The notes under the pieces are model-generated. The model searched no databases, was not told the origin of the DNA, and saw only the letters and a program-made list of their open reading frames with translations. A stretch of DNA of 11,556 bases from the NCBI GenBank assembly GCA_937894465.1, contig CALCRE010000126.1:1-11556 (forward strand), in the 5' to 3' direction. The stretch is from an uncultured Clostridia bacterium (GTDB lineage Bacteria > Bacillota > Clostridia > JAAYHZ01). Made by a program: the position numbers and the translations under genes. Of the stretch, positions 1 to 5,685 are shown piece by piece; within the stretch, counting starts at the first letter, position 1, and every line of letters begins with the position of its first letter.

Positions 1-485
1 GATTTTTCATAGATTACACCGAGGGTGTAGATCGGGCCTTCGCCATCAGCTTCTTTAAGCAAAATCGTGTGTTGTCTGTGCTTGGACTCGTTGTTAGAAG
101 GTATAATATCATAATATAGCTGTATGTAGAGGTTTTGATTATCCTTCACGATTTTGAACTCGTCTTTATAGTTCATATCCTCACCGGAATAGAACCTTTT
201 TGATATGCTGTAAGGGGGGGATTGTTCAAACAGATCATCCAATCGATCTTGGGCATTCCCATCGGTTTCCAAACAGAGTAATGAATATTGGTAAAAAGAC
301 ATGGGTCGCACATAATTATTAACAATCATTTCAACTTCCTCCGGTTGTTTACTTTGGCCGACTGTAACTTTGTCTTGGTTGTCTTTCTCCGAGTTGTCCT
401 TATTGCTGCAAGAAGAGAGCAATAACATAAAAACCATTGCAAATGAAAAAACGACTAATAAGAGCTTTCTCATTTTCATAATCAT
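1..485 (-). CDS. Putative lipoprotein of unknown function (C-terminus beyond window)
   Basis: An open frame runs from 485 to the left edge without a stop, giving 161 codons. The N-terminus is a typical lipoprotein signal: basic residues (KMRK), a hydrophobic stretch, then a lipobox L-S-S-C followed by a polar SNKDNSEKDNQDK linker, so the mature protein should be lipid-anchored on the outer face of the membrane. The rest is polar and rich in Tyr, Asn and Asp; I recognise no family. Four in-frame ATGs lie at 491, 485, 479 and 473. The purine-rich site AAAGGAAAG (500-492) is best spaced for 485, about 6 nt away, so I chose that; 479 is also possible. It begins 30 nt after the thpR stop and is probably the third gene of that operon. 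Confidence 0.8.
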   Translation of the reverse strand, partial: MIMKMRKLLLVVFSFAMVFMLLLSSCSNKDNSEKDNQDKVTVGQSKQPEEVEMIVNNYVRPMSFYQYSLLCLETDGNAQDRLDDLFEQSPPYSISKRFYSGEDMNYKDEFKIVKDNQNLYIQLYYDIIPSNNESKHRQHTILLKEADGEGPIYTLGVIYEK

Positions 486-515
486 ATGCATCTTTCCTTT
501 CCGTGTCTGTTGCTA

Positions 516-1064
516 TTATTTTTTTGTGATGCCGGAATGAGCAATAGGAATATACATCAATCGGCCTCGTACTCTGACACTTTCCATCAAGGTCAAACCT
601 TTTGCGTGAACAGGTTTGATTTCCGGTTTGATTTTGCTTTTTATATCCTCCATACTTGTTTTGAATAATACACGACGTCCTAATGTGATGTGAGGTTTAA
701 AGGGTTTGTTGTCTCCCTTGAAACCTTTGGCAAACAAAGCTGCATTCACATATTTACATGTTTCGATCAATGGATCCGATGCTTTGACTCCGATCCATAA
801 AATGTGATCCGAGCCGGTCTTAAAACTTCCGAGCCCGGTAAATTCGATATCAAAAGGTTCAACTAATCCGCTTGCTTCATCCATAATCCTTTTGATTATG
901 GGAATATCATTTTCTTGTACCTCTCCGATGAATTTCACCGTCAGGTGCAGATTTTCTTTGTATGAGAAATTTCCGGCTTTGGTCATCAGTCTGATTTCTC
1001 TACTGTACTCATGTAAGGCTTCTTTTGTCTCCCGGTCAAATTCTATTGCTATAAATGTTCTCAA
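516..1064 (-). CDS. thpR: RNA 2',3'-cyclic phosphodiesterase (LigT/ThpR family)
   Basis: This is a 182-residue 2H phosphoesterase of normal family length. The two signature motifs are plain: H40-L-T-V43 and H125-I-T-L128, which supply the two catalytic histidines facing each other across the active-site cleft. Family members open 2',3'-cyclic phosphate ends of RNA to 2'-phosphates in the cytoplasm and may also act reversibly as 2'-5' RNA ligases; their cellular role is unclear. The N-terminal MRTFIAIEF strand is also typical. The start codon is TTG (1064-1062), supported by an AAAGGAG site at 1079-1073, 8 nt upstream, and by the family N-terminus beginning exactly there. The gene lies 52 nt after the sialidase-like gene and 30 nt before the lipoprotein gene, suggesting co-transcription. 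Confidence 0.93.
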   Translation of the reverse strand: MRTFIAIEFDRETKEALHEYSREIRLMTKAGNFSYKENLHLTVKFIGEVQENDIPIIKRIMDEASGLVEPFDIEFTGLGSFKTGSDHILWIGVKASDPLIETCKYVNAALFAKGFKGDNKPFKPHITLGRRVLFKTSMEDIKSKIKPEIKPVHAKGLTLMESVRVRGRLMYIPIAHSGITKK

Positions 1065-1116
1065 TGGCTTTTCTCCTTTGTTGAATAACTATATTATGTA
1101 TTGATAACCGTTATTT

Positions 1117-2223
1117 TTATTCTAAAGTAAAATGACAAGTCCGTATGATTCCCAAACCGTCTTCCACACACCAAAAGCTTAAGAATATGGATCCGTCCTT
1201 TAACTTTAGCAAGTGAGGTGCTCCGAATTTCAAAGCCTTGAAGTTCTCTGACATTTGACTGCCGTGCATTGTGAGCTTATCCATACCGGTTCCCCACAAG
1301 GGTATTTCTTCTTGGGTAACCCATTTCTCTCCCGTTATTCTCGATAAGTTCAGCCACAAACCTTTCCGATCTATTCTACGATATGCGTTTAAGATCACAC
1401 CGTCTCCCAAATACAAAGGCGTTAACGTTTGCCCTTTCAACCCGGTAGACATACAGCAGGAGAAGGATTTTCCCCCGTCATAGCTGATTGCATAGTGATT
1501 CTCCAAATCATGTCCTGCTTTCTCATCATAAGCCCATGCAACAGCCAACAGTCTACCTTGATCAATTTGTATGATCTTAGATTCCCAAAAATAGATGTTG
1601 TTTTTTTTGCTTTGCATGACGGTGGTGTATTCCGGCCAGGTTCTTCCCTGGTCATAAGATAAAAACGCCACCATCTTCAGCCCTTCAGGACGGTAACCTT
1701 CCCAATCCGGCCAAGTGGATGTGGGCAACATGCATTTGTCGTCCAAATAGGATACCGGGGAGCACATTTCAAATTCCGGGCCTGTCAAAGGTGGTTTTAT
1801 GACATCAGGCTTGCTCCAATGATATCCGTCATCCTTTGAGAAAGACATCAACAATTTGACAGGAACAAACCCCAGTGTATCCGGATTGGTCAAACCGAAT
1901 TCCTTTTTGGTTCGGTCATGCCGCATGATAAAAGCCGACAACTCCCCTGTCCTGCTTTTTGCAATCCGACAGACTTCGGACACCGATTCCGAATCAGGCT
2001 CATATAAAAGGCCTTGGCACTCCCAATGAACCCCATAGTCTTCCGATCGGAACAGATAATTACGCAAATTCACCGCTTCAAAAGCCTCTCCGATGACGGC
2101 TGTCGCCACCAAATCACCGTTTTCACATTGAACAACAGACGGAAAGTATCCATTTTCACTCCGCAAATACGGTTTGGGGTTTTGAAACATCATACCGGAG
2201 TGTATCATCTTCACGAAGGTCAT
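1117..2223 (-). CDS. Sialidase/neuraminidase-superfamily BNR-repeat protein
   Basis: This 368-residue protein carries four Asp-box (BNR) motifs of the form S-x-D-x-G-x-x-W/F: residues 60-67 (SEDYGVHW), 129-136 (SKDDGYHW), 189-196 (SYDQGRTW) and 247-254 (SYDGGKSF). Their spacing of about 58-69 residues fits one motif per blade of a six-bladed sialidase propeller. Typical surroundings such as an arginine after a strand (YLRSENGYFPSVV, R21) and G-D-L near 36-38 are present. There is no signal peptide or membrane segment, so the protein is predicted to be cytoplasmic, unlike secreted sialidases. It could be an intracellular exo-sialidase or a glycoside hydrolase-like protein acting on imported sugars; the substrate cannot be told. 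An AGAGGAG site (2240-2234) precedes the ATG by about 10 nt. First gene of a likely operon with thpR. Confidence 0.82.
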   Translation of the reverse strand: MTFVKMIHSGMMFQNPKPYLRSENGYFPSVVQCENGDLVATAVIGEAFEAVNLRNYLFRSEDYGVHWECQGLLYEPDSESVSEVCRIAKSRTGELSAFIMRHDRTKKEFGLTNPDTLGFVPVKLLMSFSKDDGYHWSKPDVIKPPLTGPEFEMCSPVSYLDDKCMLPTSTWPDWEGYRPEGLKMVAFLSYDQGRTWPEYTTVMQSKKNNIYFWESKIIQIDQGRLLAVAWAYDEKAGHDLENHYAISYDGGKSFSCCMSTGLKGQTLTPLYLGDGVILNAYRRIDRKGLWLNLSRITGEKWVTQEEIPLWGTGMDKLTMHGSQMSENFKALKFGAPHLLKLKDGSIFLSFWCVEDGLGIIRTCHFTLE

Positions 2224-2255
2224 AATTCTTTTGCTCCTCTTCCAAGTATAACTAA

Positions 2256-2264
2256 ATTATATCA
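2256..2264 (-). promoter_or_regulatory. Extended -10 promoter for the sialidase-like/thpR/lipoprotein operon
   Basis: On the minus strand the sequence TGATATAAT (2264-2256) is a perfect TGnTATAAT extended -10 element, 33 nt upstream of the ATG at 2223. No good -35 hexamer sits 17 nt upstream, which extended -10 promoters tolerate. A start site near 2249 would give a leader of about 26 nt containing the AGAGGAG site. Confidence 0.55.
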
Positions 2265-2320
2265 TAACCTCAATAAGCATATACACCAAAATATATACAT
2301 TTTAACAATTGCATCCGTTA

Positions 2321-3793
2321 TCACCTTGTCCTTTCTGTAAAATATGCATCAATCTCTTCTGTTGATTTCAATATTTCTTCAGAAGGTACACCAATGTGTT
2401 GCGCTAACATAATCGATCCGGTGAAAGCGCTCCTACAGTCAGGAGAGAATGCTCTTTCCAATAATTCATAATAGCGCTTAAGATCAATATTCAACTTTCT
2501 GATGCATTCTCTATATTTCATGTCCAGTTGGATATCCAGTTCCACTAAAGATTTAAGGTATTCGTTTATCAGTTTTTGCTCTTTCTTTGAAAGGTTGTCT
2601 TTTGCAATCTGATACAAGAGAGTTCCCACTGTATTGCCAATCACAGCTCCAAGCACCGGTACCGGAATAAGAGCCTGACCAATGAAGGAGGACAGTGCAC
2701 TAACCGATGCATCCAGGCAAAGAATCTCGGAGTTTATAATAAACTGTTCTTCCGTTATTCGTTTGTTCCTATAAAGAAATGCTTGCTCTGCAATGCCAAA
2801 GGATGCAGTAACAAGTGAACTTGCAACCGATGCAGAAGTCGCCGTGTAATTTGTCAGTGTATATATGCTTATTCCTCTTATTTCACCTTTCGCAAAGCTG
2901 ACTCCGGATTCTAAGAATATCTCAGACCAATCTTCTTTTGTAAAATTTTTTATTCGCTTTCCGGACTTGCGTTTTTTTATGATTGAAAAGCAAAAAGAAG
3001 TACCGCCCTCAATTGCAGCGGAAACTACCGTTGCTTTCATGCCTTCTTGTAGTGTCGGTTTGCTTTTTCTATAAGCATCGTCTCTTATTTTCTGATCAGT
3101 TTCCTTTAATGAGTTTTTTTCAATTTTCAGTGTGCTCTCAATATTTTCGGCTTGAACTGATTGATATGTGAGCTTAGAAGGTTCAATATCTGTAATCCTT
3201 ATGTCACCATTTCGAAAAAAGTCCTGTATCTCTTGCCACTGTTTAAGTGAAAACTCACCTGTTTGAGTTGGCATTTTGTTTGCCTTTTCTTTGGTTACGG
3301 ACAATAAATACATAATTTGATTGTAATGATCTTTAGGAATTTGATACTTTCCTCCCTGTCTTAAAAATTTTGGATATGAAGATAAATGTTGTTTCATTGC
3401 CTGTAAGGAAAGATGGTTTCCAGCATTTGCGAATTTTTGCTGAATAAAAATTCCATCACGCATTAAATCCGCAGGTCCATTATCGTTTATCCATATATAA
3501 TTGGGTAGTTTCCCTTGAATTTCACGTCTTGCATTACCGATGCCGCATTCGGCCACTTCAGCGATAAAGCCATGCATTCCCTTACTACCACCACGATTTC
3601 GTTCAATGATGTTCTTGCTTATTACCGAAAAACTTTCATCAATTGTTCCCTGCGCTTTATCAAGGTTCATGTTTTGTGAACTTAATGTGCCAAGCAGTTC
3701 ATCCAAGCGAGTCTGATTTAAATAATTGATCCAGGAGGCAACTGCTTGTTCTTGATTGCTTTTCATAAGTTTTTTTTTAATTATTTTCATCAT
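2321..3793 (-). CDS. Unknown protein: possible PD-(D/E)XK-like N-domain plus C-terminal glycine zipper
   Basis: I do not recognise this 490-residue protein as a named family. Three parts are visible. Residues 70-125 contain a Gly-rich helix with acidic residues (GMHGFIAEVAE, E79 and E82), then P107-A-D109 and, eight residues on, I-Q-Q-K120-F. This order (helix Glu, Asp, then [EQ]xK at the end of a strand) resembles a PD-(D/E)XK nuclease core with Gln in place of Glu; that reading is inference. Residues 215-250 are charged and helical. Residues 310-395 are hydrophobic with a glycine zipper, G382-x3-G386-x3-G390, preceded by IPVPVLGAVIG, as in membrane-inserting segments. The C-terminus is helical and charged. 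No signal peptide. The ATG overlaps the stop of the upstream 40-codon frame as ATGA, implying translational coupling; no strong ribosome site of its own is seen. M11 (3763) is an alternative start. Confidence 0.72.
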   Translation of the reverse strand: MMKIIKKKLMKSNQEQAVASWINYLNQTRLDELLGTLSSQNMNLDKAQGTIDESFSVISKNIIERNRGGSKGMHGFIAEVAECGIGNARREIQGKLPNYIWINDNGPADLMRDGIFIQQKFANAGNHLSLQAMKQHLSSYPKFLRQGGKYQIPKDHYNQIMYLLSVTKEKANKMPTQTGEFSLKQWQEIQDFFRNGDIRITDIEPSKLTYQSVQAENIESTLKIEKNSLKETDQKIRDDAYRKSKPTLQEGMKATVVSAAIEGGTSFCFSIIKKRKSGKRIKNFTKEDWSEIFLESGVSFAKGEIRGISIYTLTNYTATSASVASSLVTASFGIAEQAFLYRNKRITEEQFIINSEILCLDASVSALSSFIGQALIPVPVLGAVIGNTVGTLLYQIAKDNLSKKEQKLINEYLKSLVELDIQLDMKYRECIRKLNIDLKRYYELLERAFSPDCRSAFTGSIMLAQHIGVPSEEILKSTEEIDAYFTERTR

Positions 3794-3912
3794 TGATCTT
3801 CAGCGGTCAATGTTTTTCCCAACAGAACCGCTAAACCTTTCGTATTATTGACAAGAGCTCCTAACACATTTTTCTGATCATTAGAAAACAATGAATAATG
3901 TTTGTGTTTCAT
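3790..3912 (-). CDS. 40-codon reading frame, probably the detached C-terminus of the upstream gene
   Basis: This frame encodes 40 residues beginning MKHKHYSLF and containing NVLGALVNNTKGLAVLLGK, an amphipathic helix-like stretch. It is in the same reading frame as the gene at 3919-4908: that gene stops at UGA (3921-3919) and is followed by only CAA AAG before this ATG. The ATG has no convincing ribosome site (GACAAAAG). Its own stop overlaps the start of the 490-residue gene by four bases (ATGA), the junction expected for the true end of an upstream operon gene. I therefore think it is the natural C-terminal tail of the upstream protein, cut off by a nonsense codon or read by stop-codon readthrough, rather than an independent small gene. 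An independent small coupled peptide cannot be excluded. Confidence 0.5.
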   Translation of the reverse strand: MKHKHYSLFSNDQKNVLGALVNNTKGLAVLLGKTLTAEDQ

Positions 3913-3918
3913 CTTTTG

Positions 3919-4908
3919 TCAACAGGAGCATTGTTGACGGACAACCTTCAATTGCTCTGCAGTCTTTTTAGAAATATGGTCGATGTTTTCCTTTAGCTCT
4001 TTTAATGATTCAATATAATTTTTCATATGTATTATTTCGTCTCTCTTGCTTTTATTTGCATTATAGTATTTACGCACTAGATTCAGTATGCTGACAAGGA
4101 GGGAGGCTCCGGATACTGCCCAACCAATAGGACCTGACAGTGCTAACAAGGCTTTACCTGCAACCATTCCTCCGCCACCGGCTGCAACTGCACCGCCTCC
4201 AAGCCACGATAATGCCGCATTCTTTGCTACTGCGCCACTTAGCGCAGATATAGCGGTACCTGTCGAAGCTTTTCCAAATGTCGTTGCAACCCACATTGCC
4301 ACTTTCGGTGATATAGCTGCTACGGCAATACCAGCAGTCACTCCGGTACCGACACCTCTTGCTGATCTTACCAAAGCCTTTTGTTGCTCCTGACCATACT
4401 CAAGTGCACCTTTGAACTTATTTTTATGAATTTTTATTTCCTCGAAATCCTTGTCGAACTTCTTAGCACTCATAGCAATACTACTTACTAACTTTTCAAC
4501 TTTTTCAATTAAATTAACCGATTTTCTCCTTAACTCTAACAACTTCTCTCCGGCGTTATTTACAATAGAATAGATGTCATCGTATTGCTTATTTGCTTTT
4601 TCGAGTTCTCTATCCAACATCTGTTTAGGGTAAAGTAAATCTTCAGTTTCTTCAAACAAAGGTATAATTTGTTTCTTTTCATTTTCCAACTGATGCTTTT
4701 CAATGAAACGGATATAATCCAAACAATTTTCCTTGCTTTTTTGAAAAGTCTCTTTTACATCCCTTTTCTGTAGTAATGGTATTTTTTCACCTTTTCCTGA
4801 AGCTATTTTATGAATCTCCAAAATTATACCAATGTCCTTTTTTATTTTTAATCTTTTTAAGAAAGCGATTATTCTCCTAACAAAATTCATTGCTTGCATC
4901 ACTCCCAT
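3919..4908 (-). CDS. Unknown coiled-coil protein with Gly/Ala-rich hydrophobic core (pore-former-like)
   Basis: This 329-residue protein has a clear three-part layout. Residues 1-180 are charged and helical, with long coiled-coil-like stretches (about 95-185). Residues 185-276 are strikingly rich in Gly and Ala and hydrophobic, including STGTAISALSGA (215-226), WLGGGAVAAGGGGMVAG (235-251) and a final hydrophobic helix to about 276. Residues 280-325 return to charged helix, ending CSC. Helix, hydrophobic hairpin, helix is the general plan of alpha-helical pore formers and of some membrane-remodelling proteins; that is analogy only. I recall similar Gly/Ala motifs in uncharacterised bacterial proteins but cannot name a family. 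ATG 4908 gives the longest frame, but the GGGAG at 4906-4902 lies inside it and better serves ATG 4890. The stop UGA is followed in frame by a further 42 sense codons (see 3790-3912). Confidence 0.72.
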   Translation of the reverse strand: MGVMQAMNFVRRIIAFLKRLKIKKDIGIILEIHKIASGKGEKIPLLQKRDVKETFQKSKENCLDYIRFIEKHQLENEKKQIIPLFEETEDLLYPKQMLDRELEKANKQYDDIYSIVNNAGEKLLELRRKSVNLIEKVEKLVSSIAMSAKKFDKDFEEIKIHKNKFKGALEYGQEQQKALVRSARGVGTGVTAGIAVAAISPKVAMWVATTFGKASTGTAISALSGAVAKNAALSWLGGGAVAAGGGGMVAGKALLALSGPIGWAVSGASLLVSILNLVRKYYNANKSKRDEIIHMKNYIESLKELKENIDHISKKTAEQLKVVRQQCSC

Positions 4909-5146
4909 ACAAAAAATTTTTAGTATTCCTCTAAGATGGTGGAAAACCTTACTATACGCTTACAGAAATATTATATAATATTTAAAAAAGGAATGCGCTC
5001 ATTTAAAATAAAAATTTTTAAAATGTCTTGCAAACAGTATAGAACATGTGGTAATATTGTTGTTGCTGTGATTTTAATAAATTTTGTAACATAGTTATTA
5101 ATGTAAATAAATGCGTTAATGAGTAAAGACAGGAGGTGCAAACAAC
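4909..5146. other. AT-rich divergent intergenic region between the unknown module and rpmB
   Basis: No gene is supported here in 238 bases; short open frames on the minus strand are AT-rich and lack ribosome sites. The region must hold the outward promoters of both flanking genes. On the minus side TATTATATAATATTT (4980-4966) offers several -10-like matches but no good -35. The plus-side candidate is listed separately. Confidence 0.5.
5028..5057 (+). promoter_or_regulatory. Candidate rpmB promoter
   Basis: TTGCAA (5028-5033) and TAATAT (5052-5057) are separated by 18 nt, each matching the housekeeping sigma consensus at four of six positions. It would give a leader of roughly 80 nt before rpmB. 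Other weak pairings exist in the AT-rich stretch, so this is tentative. Confidence 0.3.
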
Positions 5147-5335
5147 ATGGCAAAATGTGAAATTTGCGGAAAAGGTACGACTTTCGGACATAATGTTAGT
5201 CATTCTATCAGAAGGACGAATCGGAGTTTTAAAGCCAATATCAGAAAAGTCAGGGTTGTTAAGAACGGAACAACTAGAAGGATCAATATATGTGCTAGAT
5301 GTCTTCGCTCAAACAAAGTGGAAAGAGCAGTCTAA
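5147..5335 (+). CDS. rpmB: 50S ribosomal protein L28 (zinc-binding four-cysteine form)
   Basis: The 62-residue product is a full-length bacterial L28. It starts MAKCEICGKG and contains the typical GHNVSHSIRRTNR core (14-26) followed by basic strands. Four cysteines occur as C4-x2-C7 and C49-x2-C52, the zinc-ribbon version of L28; many bacteria also encode a cysteine-free paralogue used under zinc shortage. It binds 23S rRNA in the large subunit. A perfect AGGAGG (5131-5136) lies 10 nt before the ATG. It is monocistronic here: its own terminator follows within 30 nt, and the next gene, spoVM, faces it. The convergent rpmB/spoVM arrangement is the one I recall from Bacillus subtilis. Confidence 0.97.
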   Translation: MAKCEICGKGTTFGHNVSHSIRRTNRSFKANIRKVRVVKNGTTRRINICARCLRSNKVERAV

Positions 5336-5360
5336 TATTATGCATATGATTCAGCAATGA

Positions 5361-5391
5361 AATGACGGAACAATCCGTCATTTTTTGTTTT
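5361..5391 (+). terminator. Rho-independent terminator of rpmB
   Basis: AATGACGGA (5361-5369) pairs perfectly with TCCGTCATT (5374-5382) across a four-base ACAA loop, followed by TTTTGTTTTT. It begins 25 nt after the rpmB stop. Confidence 0.9.
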
Positions 5392-5437
5392 TAAAAAAAC
5401 AACGGGAGCCGGCATCTAGTAAACTTCACTGGCTCCC
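5392..5437 (-). terminator. Rho-independent terminator of spoVM
   Basis: On the minus strand GGGAGCC (5437-5431) pairs with GGCTCCC (5410-5404), with an internal AGTGAA/TTTACT pairing able to extend the hairpin, followed by GTTG and seven Ts (5398-5392). It lies 15 nt downstream of the spoVM stop and abuts the T-run of the rpmB terminator, so the two face each other back to back. Confidence 0.75.
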
Positions 5438-5452
5438 CTCATGCGATTGAAC

Positions 5453-5527
5453 TCACTTCCCGATCCGAAAGATCTTTCTTAAGACATTGCCTATAAATTT
5501 AGGCATTTTTACAACGACAATCTTCAT
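5453..5527 (-). CDS. spoVM: Stage V sporulation protein M (SpoVM), 24 residues
   Basis: A 24-codon gene. The peptide begins MKIVVVKMPKFIGNVLRK and ends IFRIGK. It aligns without gaps to Bacillus subtilis SpoVM (26 residues) as I remember it: MK at the start, then K-[LM]-P-K-F-[LI]-G-x-[IV]-[VL]-R, including the helix-distorting proline at position 9. SpoVM is an amphipathic helix that recognises the curved forespore membrane, anchors the ATPase SpoIVA and so starts spore-coat assembly, and it also interacts with FtsH. The start at 5527 is preferred because GGGGAGG (5543-5537) lies 9 nt upstream and the family starts here; an in-frame ATG at 5533 sits only 3 nt from it. It converges on rpmB, as in Bacillus, and has its own terminator. 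Expression should be restricted to the mother cell. Confidence 0.88.
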   Translation of the reverse strand: MKIVVVKMPKFIGNVLRKIFRIGK

Positions 5528-5562
5528 ATCCATGACCCTCCCCGGCACGAGTATTTTATTAC

Positions 5563-5570
5563 ATTATATG
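5563..5570 (-). promoter_or_regulatory. Candidate sporulation (SigE-like) -10 element of spoVM
   Basis: On the minus strand CATATAAT (5570-5563) matches the mother-cell SigE -10 consensus CATACAAT at seven of eight positions and would start transcription about 30 nt before the spoVM ATG. A -35 at the usual 13-15 nt spacing is not convincing; a good GAATATT match lies further upstream, 23 nt away. The same bases contain TATAAT, so a housekeeping -10 is an alternative. Confidence 0.35.
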
Positions 5571-5621
5571 TTTCAAAAATAATTGTGTTACAAAATATTC
5601 ACAACTGTCATATCCTTGGAT

Positions 5622-5655
5622 AAAATACAGCGAGCGGTGTTTCCACCGCTCGCTG
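5622..5655 (-). terminator. Rho-independent terminator of htrA
   Basis: A perfect 12-bp stem, CAGCGAGCGGTG (5655-5644 on the minus strand) with its complement at 5639-5628, closes a GAAA tetraloop and is followed on the minus strand by TATTTT. It starts 30 nt after the htrA stop and separates htrA from spoVM. The T-run is short, so termination may be partial. Confidence 0.8.
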
Positions 5656-5685
5656 ATATATTATAGGAAGTTGAACATTTATCGA

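Noticed and set aside
3919..3921. Selenocysteine at the in-frame UGA
   Set aside because: Although the UGA follows C-S-C, I see no stable SECIS-like hairpin just downstream and the protein is not a redox family; nonsense change or simple readthrough is more likely.
4088..4393. A 101-codon plus-strand frame rich in Ala, Pro and Thr
   Set aside because: It is the antisense shadow of the Gly/Ala-rich core of the 3919-4908 gene; no ribosome site and codon pattern explained by the real gene.
4971..5203. Two minus-strand frames of about 60 codons near the start of rpmB
   Set aside because: Low-complexity AT-rich translation, no ribosome sites, partly antisense to rpmB.
5136..5360. 74-codon plus-strand frame overlapping rpmB
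   Set aside because: It is the out-of-frame shadow of the L28 gene, which has the perfect AGGAGG and a clear family match.
5528..5533. spoVM start at ATG 5533
   Set aside because: Only 3 nt from the GGGGAGG site and adds two residues not seen in SpoVM; 5527 has 9-nt spacing and aligns with the family start.
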